A stretch of DNA of 64,000 nucleotides from Aptenodytes patagonicus (Eukaryota > Chordata > Aves > Sphenisciformes > Spheniscidae): the NCBI RefSeq assembly GCF_965638725.1, contig NC_134957.1:17446101-17510100 (forward strand), written 5' to 3'. Positions 56,112-64,000 of the stretch are shown piece by piece. A model generated the notes under the pieces. It searched no databases. It was not told where the DNA came from and worked only from the letters and a program-made list of their open reading frames with translations. Positions within the stretch are counted from its first letter, which is position 1. Each line of letters opens with the position of its first letter. The translations under genes and the position numbers were made by a program.

Positions 56112-57130
56112 GGCGGGCAGCGGCTCGGCGGACGTTCCTGCGTCGCCGAGGGGCCGTCCCCGCCGGTGGGCGCCGGGCACGGGCGCTCACGGCGGCGGAA
56201 GCGGCCCGGGCGTGCCGGAGGGGACCAGGCCCCACGTGCGGACCAGGCCGCGGCTCGCTGCGGGCCGCCGGGGAGCGCCGGCCCGGCCCGGCCCCGCCGC
56301 GCCCGCGCCCGCGCCCCCGCCCCCGCCCCCGCCGGTGTGGCGGGAGCTCGCCCTTCCCCTCCCCCCCCCCGCGCCGATCTCCCCCCTCGCTCGCGCGGAG
56401 CGGCCCGGCCGGCGCCGCGTCACGTGGCCGCCCGTCACGATCGCGCGAGACGCCGCGAGAAACCGCCGCCGCTGCCGGCCGGCCGCCTCGGCTCCCCCGC
56501 GCCCCCTGGCGGCGGCGGCGGCGGCCGCAGGCGGGGCGGGGGCGGGCCCGGGCGGGGCGCAGCCCGCCAAGCGGCGGTGGGGGACGGGGCTGCAGCCGAG
56601 GCCTCCGGGAAGCCCCAGGGCGGGGGGGGGGGGGGGAGACCGTCCCACAGGCACCCCGCCGGGACGGCCGACCCCCGGCCTGCCCTGAGCCAGCGCCCCC
56701 CGCGCCCGCAGGACCGGCTCTTGGTGCCGCCCCAGCAGCTCCTCCCCGCCGGGCACCGGGTTGGAGGAGCCCGAGGCCTTTCCCCCCTCCTCACCGAGGG
56801 CCCGGGGGTCTCTCCGCGGGGCTCGCCCCAGGCCGAGCCTCCCCCGGACGCCTGCTGAAAACGGGCAGCGTAACGCTCGGTGCCGAGCCGCGGTCACCGG
56901 GGCGGGCGGCTCTGCCGGCCGGCCGGCCGAGCAGCGCCGGGAGGGGGAGACAGGCCCGCGGGGACGCCTCTGCCCGAGGGGCAAGGGAAACCGCCGCCGA
57001 AACCGCGCACCCGCCCTGAACGCGCTGGGTTTTCTTCTCGTCGGCGACCACCTAAAGCGGCTCCGACCCGCCAGGCCCAGCACCCGGCTGATCGGGGCAG
57101 AGCTCGCCTTGTCCTGCGAGCTCCTTCAGC
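55400..57130. promoter_or_regulatory. CpG island and promoter of NKRF
   Basis: Very GC- and CpG-rich, covering NKRF exon 1, its upstream flank and the DNA up to the SEPTIN6 3' end. It includes a G15 run (56622-56636) and repeated GCCCCCGCCC-type GC boxes near 56305-56335. Long open frames on both strands here are composition artefacts. Confidence 0.75.
55918..56111 (-). CDS. NKRF: NKRF first coding exon (XRN2-binding XTBD, N-terminal part)
   Basis: Encodes 64 residues starting MPPPEPEGVPESVLEQWRQY. It contains WRQYNETERQWGLRRRFILR and then IDQLLSLSVLWTNHVFMGC. This matches the XTBD of CDKN2AIP and CDKN2AIPNL (QFRSYSESEKQW, FILRHLPDY, LDQLLSLSMVWANHLFLGC). The donor GTGAGG follows at 55917. 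The phase-2 end joins the exon at 52158 to restore R-YGLQVMEKVLKMAEGIDI, the equivalent of the C-terminal XTBD helix. The ATG at 56111 has G at -3. It sits in a CpG island, as a first exon should. Confidence 0.88.
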
Positions 57131-57164
57131 CCCGGACGCGCGAGCAGCAAACACGACAGCACGC

Positions 57165-60100
57165 AGGCAGGCTTTCGTATTTTTTATTTCAAATTTGCAT
57201 TAAAGTTAGAAAGGTATCAGGCTAAACAGTGCTGGTTCTTCAGTGTTTGTCGTGTAAATATATAACTCGGTGCCGTTCTCGCGCACTTCCATTTGTAAAA
57301 AGGAAACAAAACCAGGAGAAGGGGGAAGAGAAGATCGCAGCTCAGAAAAGCATGCAGTCAGCAGAGCGGGGCAGGACGGAGGAGCGAGAAGCGCGAGGGC
57401 TGGCTCCAGCACACTCTAAGGACACTGCACCCTACTCACGGGGGATTGGGATGGATCGCTGTTATTATCATACCAGCTGTCAGCATCGCCTCTCCCTCCT
57501 GATGCTGCTAACTTTTTTCTGACTTCAAAGAACAAGAGGAGGTTTAGTTAGGAAAAAAGAAAAGCACCACTCGACCCACGTCCACCAGCCGATGGAGCTT
57601 GTTTAATAAGGTGGTGAGACACAGGAGGACACCAATGAAAACACACAGTTCTTCTTACTTTATTTCTTTGTTAAATGTTTCGTGGCTGCCAACAGAGCAA
57701 ATTGCACCATGTTTGTATTTCCTTTGACTCTGAATGCACAGTTTCCAAAACCAATCAAACAACAGCATATTGAAAATATTCCTTAGGCTTCGACACCTCG
57801 TGGAAGCCCATGACATTTATATTATTAAAGACAAAATTAGAAAAAAAAATATGCCCATTACAATGTTTGAAAATGTATTCGCTACATCGTTAGTCCAAAC
57901 ATCACATTTCTGTTGCTCTTCGAAATTCCAGGTAAACAACCAGTTCCCCCGTATTACGCTGTCTTGTCACACAAATTACAAGACACTTCAATTTTAGATA
58001 CCATGCAAGTCAGTAAAAGAGCTTCTTTCCAAGACACTAACACTGAAGATTTGTTCCCCCCCTCCCCAGACACAAGACCCTTAAACTCTTCTAGAAGTGG
58101 CAGTCTTCTCCCTCAGACCCAGTGCAGCTGGCGAAGACAGATTAAAAAAAGCTACAGAGAGAGAAAAGGGGAAAAAGAGAAAAAAAACCAGAAGATTAGC
58201 AAAAAAGAGAAAGACATTCAAAAAGCAGGAAAAAGAGATGCAACATGAAAACAGCTGACAGAGAAGAGATGGAACCTCCTTGTGGTACCCTCGAGTACTT
58301 CAAGGAAATCACACAAATAAAAACCTTTTTTCTTTAAAGTCTTTAAAGAGACTTTACGTAACTTCAAATAACATTCTAATAAGGCAAATGGTCAGGAAGA
58401 ACAGCCAGTGACCTGCAGTACGGTAAAAAAAAGCCACATTAAATGGTTCTTTTAGCAGGTAATCTAGAAATCATTGACAAACTGATACTGACTGGTTTTG
58501 GGAGCAGGCCGACATTCAACAGTAGAGGAAGAAGTAAATACTCAAATTATTTTAACTTGCTTAAAAAAACCCACAACACAAAACAGTCAAAGACTTTTAT
58601 GGGAAATAAAATTGTATTTATGGTGAAACAGAATACCTGAGAAAATACATTGCAATCAAGAGTTTTAACTGCCTTGATTGCTGGAAACGGAGGCCAGACC
58701 GTCGTTTGATCTGGGTTACTGCATAAGCTTTGCTGCTGCCGCGAGCAGCTAGCCAGGCTAACACATCGTACGCAGAAACTGCTCGTGAGGCTTGAGCATC
58801 ATCCAGACTACCTTTCTAGTAAAATTCTCAGCAGCGGCTTGCGCTAAAACCAGCATTACCTATCACGGCTAGGTCTGAGGTGTGCTTATCTTCCAAAAAC
58901 CCAGGATTTGAAGGGTTTTTGTTGAAACTATTTGGCAGCACGCATCCTGATCTTTCAGCAGGGTCAGGACCTGTGGATTCACCCACATACAGAGAACTGA
59001 GCCTGCACACAGTGCGACTGAAGGATCAGGGTCACAACAAGCAAGTCTGAAATGGAAACGAGGATTACATGCTAGTCTTCAGGTAGCATGAATTAGCAAA
59101 AGAAAAAATAAAAGCAAATAAAAAAAGATAGATGATGTCATGAAAATGACACCAAGTATAAAGAGAAAAGAGTTTTTTATTTCTCAACTATATGATAATT
59201 AAACTAAGGTGATGTTGTCATTTTAACGTCACCAATAAATACATTTAAACTGCGTTGTTATTTCGCCAGCAAAAATAACTCACAGAACTTACTTCCACAT
59301 CCCTTATTTATCTGGGTGGAGAGGGGCCAGGGGAAAGGGGAATCCATTAATTGCAGGGGAAAAAAAAAGTAGGATTTAAAGTTGCAGCATCCAAAACCTT
59401 GTTAGGACTAATTTTACATTGTTTAATAAAAGCAATAACCACCAGTACATAGTAAAGACAGAATCACAATGAGGATATAGGAGAGAGCAAGGGTAACACC
59501 ATGGAAAGGTCACAGCTGAAATGCTGTCACGTTTTATTAGACCCTCCGATTTAACAAGTAAATGAAGGTCCATTCCGGCCCACTGTATTCAGGGGTAATT
59601 ACTCAGTACAGAGCCATGGGTTACTGTAAAAGAAGGGCAAAGAAAACAAAAAACAAAAGAAGTAAATGTTAACCAGAATTCACTGTCTGATGAAGTCTTT
59701 ATTTAAAAACAAAACTCATCCAGAAATACACAGAGGAGACACCTGCAGGCAAACCACAGTTGCGCTTGGCCAGAGTGAACTCCTGGCCCCAGTGAGCAAA
59801 ACACCCTCCTTTTTAGTGCAAATCTTGCAGTAAAGCAAGGCTTTTGCTGAAGAGAAAATACGAGAAGCAACCTGCCAGCATCTGTACACTTCTAAACAGA
59901 TGCCGAATAAAAAAAAAATAAAGGTAATACTTTTTGCACTGAAACCAGAAATTGTTGGAATCACTGAGAAGAAAGTCAAAGAAACACCATCGTCTTTCTT
60001 CACAAACACTGATATGTACAGCAAGGTGACCAGCCTTCCCTGAGATTGGATCCAGGATGTGCATCCAGGCCAGCACACTGAGAGGGAGACAAGGCAAGAG

Positions 60101-63100
60101 ATCCTTCGTGACCCCTGCAGCATTCAGAGAACACTTAGTTGCAAACCGTGGATCCAAGTTTGAGAATCCCCCAAGCCGGGGGACTAGAGGTTTGGACTCA
60201 GGCCCACGCCTGTGAGGATGTCAAGTTTTGCAAAAAGTCCTTTAAAATTATTTGAGTCACACACGGCAGCACAGAGGGGTAATGAGGGGTTAGATACAGC
60301 AAACTGAAAAGGGGAGAGGGCAGCCAGTCTCTCGAGACGGCACGTCCCACCCCATGGCAGCATCAGGTTGCATTCACAGCGGTCCCACGACAGGGGCTAA
60401 ATGCACACCACCAAGCAGCCGCGCTCTCTTACCATGCAGCCCTCGCACAAAATGGAGGGAAAGACAAAAAGCCGAGCAATGGAGCAGAGGGGACACTAGC
60501 CCTACGAGCGCTCGGCAGCCCGCTACTGCCCAAAGGCGAAGAGGTATCAGCAATGAGCATCTCTTGCCAGTTCCACGAAGGCTATTGCTGAGTTCTTCAC
60601 AAGAACGACCATAACCCAGAACAGCCAAGAGTGCGGACTCTTGCTTAAAACAAAATGGTGAGCGCAGGAAGGGAGCAATGAGTAAAGGTGAGCAAACAGG
60701 CACAATGGCATAGCTGCATGTTAACCGAGTGTGGGGGCATTCGCTTCTGGTGTGAAGGGAAAGGTTCTACAGGAAACCCGAACTGAAAATGAAAGAAAAA
60801 GGCAGATTAATGGTTTTATGGATTAATGACAAAAAACAAAATAAGAACATAAATGTTTCCTAACACACACACACACACACACACACAAAAAGAAATGTTG
60901 CTAAGTGTTAATAAGGTTTAATTTGATTACAAAACATGCTTTATGCAGACACACACATGCATACACGCACACACACTCAGCAGTGGGATGAACCAAATTT
61001 ATTGTCTAAAACAATCCTTCCACAGTTTTGCAAGCTACAGGACTCATCAACTGTGACTTGTTTGTATCCTTGCAAAACAGTGGAGCCCTGCAATACTTTA
61101 TGGATCAATATGGAGAGTATTTTTCTGAATTCTGGAAAAGTACCATATATACATATTTAATTTAGCAAGGACAAATGCCCATTGAAAAAGGCACTGTCTG
61201 CATTTGTATAGCAGGAACAAAGAACTTCATTTGATTCAAAGCCCGGCACACAACAGTGTACAGTTACGAGGACTGCCAAAAGCAATCCAAAACCAACAAA
61301 AATCAGTAATGTTCACTCTAACTGCACTTTAGCCGTGCCTTTGTACTCAGCACCAGAATGAGCACTGTTATTCTTTGAGCTTATTTTTCCACATTCAGAG
61401 CCTGATAAGCAGAGAATTGTTCTTTTCATTGTTTTACAGTTACCGTTGGCAGCAGAGACATTCATTCAACCGGACTGCTCAAGACAACTGCAAGCTCCAG
61501 TTCGAGTCAGTGCAAGACCCTTCTGAAGCTCTTCTGTTAAGTGGAACATCCCATTGAAATTAAATTCAAATGCCTCTCACTGACAGCGTAACGTTTACTT
61601 GTTTTCCATTTCCCTTGGTGGAGCTAAGAGGGAAGGAATCCTGGAATCAGCTTTTCCCTATTTAAGGGCAGACCGTAAGTTAGTTTGGACTGTATCCTGG
61701 CGAGAATGTAAATCCTAGCTTTGTCTACAGGGAAGGGTGGACTCGAGGCTGAGTTTTTAGGGTATTTTATAGTTAAGTGCTGCTGTTCCAACAGGTCCCT
61801 TCTCCGAGAAACCTGCACACCTCAGCCTGGGGTGCTGTCACCCTTGCCTTGGATAATAAGTATTGCTGCTCTGTCAAGAAGCAAGACATTCCTGTGGGAG
61901 CTTTGGTTTTCCTCTCACCAGAGAATCAACAGCAAATTAAAAAGGCTCAATTAAACACAGTCAACCTAGCTGTAAGTAGACCACTGTCATTAGCAGTTTA
62001 ACTAATAACCCTAATGAGGATGCTGCTCTCCTGCCAGGCAGGTGCATTTCTTACGCATCTTTGTTTAAATGAGCCTTCATTTTACAACAGATGCTGGCAC
62101 TTTGCACTGCAGACACTTGCTTATGGCCAGGTTTGTTAACCCTTTCAGGCAACCTTATCTGTTCCACAAGCCTGCCTATGACTATGTGGCCAACTTACAT
62201 CCCTGCTCACATGAAGGCAGAGACACTCTGGACAGAGGCACAGCAACTGGAGCAGAGCAGACTCACAGCATGACACCACTGACAGGGCTCTGCTCCAGTG
62301 GGAGCTCTCCACGTCTTGGCAAAACTCCTCAGGAACTCAGATGCTGGCCTTATTCAGGGCTGGCAGGCTTTCTGGACACATCTTGAATACAGCCCTCTTC
62401 TACCACTAGCCTTACCCTAACCGTGGGCACGCTTGGCATGGCTCCCAGGAGCGTGGGTCTGTGTCTGTCCGCTACAACTGAACATCCAATCCATGGGTGA
62501 CCCATTTGACTGTTAAAAATGTCATAAAGTCTCTCAGTCTATCTTCAGAGCCTTCATTATCTGCTAAATGCTCAGCCCATCATCTCTTGTGGTTTTGGAC
62601 AATCAACTATAATCGGTCAGCAGGTGAATACTGGTTTGGTTACTTGGCAGTAGCTGCTTTAACGCCCTCTCATACATACATACACACACACTCATACACA
62701 CACAGAGTTTGGTGATTCTCTGGTGCTTTGGGACAAAGGAAAGCTCCAGGTTCGGCAGATTTTACCATCTGTTAGTATGTGAAGGGGGGGATAGAAACTA
62801 GTCTTGCATCTACCTTCACCTGCACTGTAACCACAAGTTAACACTACAACTTGGAGGGGTGGGAGGGAAGGAGGAGAAGGGGAAAAGACATTTTCAGGGC
62901 TAGCTGGGTTTATCATCAGCACCACATCTCCATAGCAATTGTTGCCATAGTATCAACATGGCCTATGTGGTTAAAGAATGTAATTTATTTCTAAGGGAGA
63001 TGGAGTAAAGAAAACGGAGCCAACAAAGTGCTGGGAAGGTTTAAAAGGAAGAGGACCTAATCCTTATTTTTCTACGTTTCATGTCCTAGTGTCCTAATAC

Positions 63101-64000
63101 TGAGCCTCTCTGCATTTTACTTTGCAGAATCTTTAAAGACAAACTTCATTGCATCCTTTTTCGACAACTGTGTATGTAGAAGAGACTGATAGAGCATGTA
63201 TAGTAAGGGTGAAAGCAGAGGAAGAGAGAGATAATACTTATAGGCTTCTGGACTTGCACAGGGTCTGCTTTTTTAGGAAATGTAACTGATCCCACTGTGA
63301 GGTCTATATTAGTTAATGACGCTTACCAGGACAATGTGCCTCATGCACCATGCAGCCAAACAGCAGCTAACTGTAAAACAGCATACATGTAAGAGCTAAT
63401 ATAATGATGATAATGATGTAACAAAAAAAAAAAGAAAAAAAAAAGAAACCAAGTCATGATTAGTGCAAATTACAGAGCTTGGGTTTAGAAGAGTCACCTG
63501 TGAAAGAAAAAGGCTAGTGTACTGCCAGCCAGTAGTAAACAAATACAATTAAGCTACAGCTTGTGAAATTCATGGATTATTAGAGATATTTATGATCTAA
63601 ATACTGAAATGAATCATTAAGGACAATTGGAGAAGTTATAGAGTAAAGAAAGCAGCACCATTTCTAACACAGCTATTTTCCTGGAGGAGAGAGAGGCCTC
63701 CTAATATCTTCCCAAGCCCTACTCAAGCACTGACCTATCTCTTTCATGGAGTTTTCTGTGCCTTTCTGTGTCCTTAACTGACAAGGATGGTACCAATGCT
63801 CTTCCATATGAATGTGCCTGGTGTCAAGGAGCTCTTCTGAGATCAGAACTGCTTCTAGGAACAAGAGTGTGACTTGGACCACAGCGACTAATTGCTCATA
63901 CTATAAGGCATGTCGTCTCCCTTTTCTGCATTCCTGACCCTGACTGATCTCAGGGCTGAAGTCTGCAGTCCTCAGTGTGCAGATGTCTGAGGGCTCTAAG
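57165..64000 (-). CDS. SEPTIN6: SEPTIN6, 3' part only (terminal exons, UTR and intron)
   Basis: Assigned from one terminal exon that encodes the septin-6 tail NNPWLCTE, and from synteny (NKRF-SEPTIN6, both minus, as in human Xq24). Septin-6 is a GTP-binding filament subunit that pairs with septin-2 and septin-7. Its GTPase domain, septin-unique element and coiled-coil exons are not visible here and must lie right of 64000. The stretch 60800-64000 is intron with no other exon I could find; it holds CA-type microsatellites and a poly-A tract at 63421-63446. Three candidate terminal exons share the same phase and are listed separately. Confidence 0.8.
57183..57188 (-). terminator. Most distal polyadenylation signal of SEPTIN6
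   Basis: AATAAA on the minus strand, about 1.07 kb upstream of the NKRF start codon, with AT-rich context just outside the CpG island. Another minus-strand AATAAA lies at 57659-57664. Confidence 0.6.
57416..57518 (-). CDS. SEPTIN6: Candidate SEPTIN6 distal terminal exon (33-residue tail)
   Basis: Minus-strand acceptor TTGTTCTTTGAAGTCAG at 57519-57535. In the phase demanded by the other SEPTIN6 tails, the frame stays open for 33 codons and stops at TAG (57416-57418). It encodes a polar stretch with GDADSWYDNNSDPSQSP. A poly(A) signal follows 228 bases later (57183-57188). I do not recognise the tail from other septins. The open length and the agreement of phase could still be chance. Confidence 0.4.
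58138..58245 (-). repeat. Long polypyrimidine tract (minus strand) in the SEPTIN6 3' region
   Basis: About 108 bases that are almost purely purine on the plus strand (GAGAGAAAAGGGGAAAAAGA-like), ending at an AG on the minus strand at about 58118. It may be a splice-regulatory tract or simple low-complexity DNA. Confidence 0.6.
59599..59623 (-). CDS. SEPTIN6: SEPTIN6 terminal exon encoding the NPWLCTE tail
   Basis: Minus-strand acceptor CTTCTTTTACAG at 59624-59635, then T-AAC-CCA-TGG-CTC-TGT-ACT-GAG-TAA. One base completes an Asn codon from the upstream exon, giving NNPWLCTE, identical to the long mammalian septin-6 C-terminus as I recall it. A minus-strand AATAAA lies about 60 bases after the stop (59533-59538), and further signals occur at 57659 and 57183. 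Confidence 0.88.
60767..60782 (-). CDS. SEPTIN6: Candidate SEPTIN6 alternative terminal exon (tail SGFL)
   Basis: Strong minus-strand acceptor (CTTTTTCTTTCATTTTCAG) followed by T-TCG-GGT-TTC-CTG-TAG. Read in the phase fixed by the NPWLCTE exon, it ends the protein as N-SGFL. It resembles the short alternative tails known for septin-6, but I cannot confirm the exact mammalian counterpart from memory. Confidence 0.5.
60863..60887. repeat. (AC)n microsatellite
   Basis: About twelve AC units in a SEPTIN6 intron. A second, imperfect CA-rich stretch lies at about 60949-60976, and CATA/CACA repeats at about 62671-62703. Confidence 0.9.

Noticed and set aside
56109-56180. Upstream in-frame ATG at 56180 as the NKRF start
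   Set aside because: Adds 23 residues (rich in G, A, R and P) outside the XTBD. The ATG at 56111 has G at -3 and starts right before the domain, so it was preferred, without excluding the other.
55203-56858. 551-codon open frame on the plus strand
   Set aside because: Runs antisense through NKRF exon 1 and its CpG island. The composition is low-complexity P/A/R/G with no domain; stop codons are simply rare at this GC content.
56187-57083. 298-codon minus-strand frame upstream of NKRF
   Set aside because: GC-driven open frame in the promoter island with no domain. Not joined to NKRF by any splice signal I could justify.
58084-58117. Fourth possible SEPTIN6 tail after the long pyrimidine tract (11 codons, phase-compatible)
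   Set aside because: Too short to distinguish from chance; no family resemblance. Only the tract itself is reported.

Overview
The window looks like avian nuclear DNA, from a bird or less likely another archosaur. It has compact vertebrate genes with GT-AG introns, a CR1 non-LTR retrotransposon with the typical 3' ATTCTATG octamer tail, and a solo LTR of a type common in birds. The gene content and order match the human Xq24 block SLC25A43 > SLC25A5 > < STEEP1 (CXorf56) UBE2A > < NKRF < SEPTIN6. All six genes were assigned from their translated exons. Every splice phase was checked by hand, and the joined coding lengths are 298 aa for SLC25A5, 222 aa for STEEP1 and 152 aa for UBE2A, the same as in mammals as I recall them.

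Layout. 1-18.7 kb: the last four coding exons of SLC25A43 (+); its first exon lies left of the window. The 14.9 kb intron between the second and third of these carries a 2.8 kb, 5'-truncated CR1 in sense orientation, with a nearly intact reverse transcriptase and two frameshifts. 20.5-23.05 kb: SLC25A5 (ANT2, +), four exons behind a TATA/CCAAT CpG-island promoter. 23.05-29.8 kb: GC-rich intergenic DNA with no gene I can support. 29.8-33.5 kb: STEEP1 (-), seven coding exons. 34.34-34.89 kb: a solo LTR flanked by a perfect 5-bp duplication, just upstream of the UBE2A CpG island. 35.4-44.4 kb: UBE2A (+), six exons. 44.4-47.4 kb: intergenic. 47.4-56.1 kb: NKRF (-), three coding exons. The first, 3.8 kb upstream of the next, encodes most of an XRN2-binding (XTBD) domain. 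57.2-64 kb: the 3' part of SEPTIN6 (-). One terminal exon encodes the known septin-6 tail, and there are two further phase-compatible candidate tails; the GTPase and coiled-coil exons lie beyond the right edge.

The genes are not an operon and do not form one pathway. SLC25A43 and SLC25A5 are mitochondrial carriers. STEEP1 acts in STING exit from the ER. UBE2A is the RAD6-type E2 enzyme. NKRF is a nucleolar G-patch/R3H factor working with XRN2 and DHX15. SEPTIN6 is a cytoskeletal GTPase. I found no tRNA, rRNA, CRISPR array or novel multi-gene system. The most interesting items are the XTBD-encoding NKRF first exon, the alternative SEPTIN6 terminal exons, and the LTR insertion next to the UBE2A promoter.
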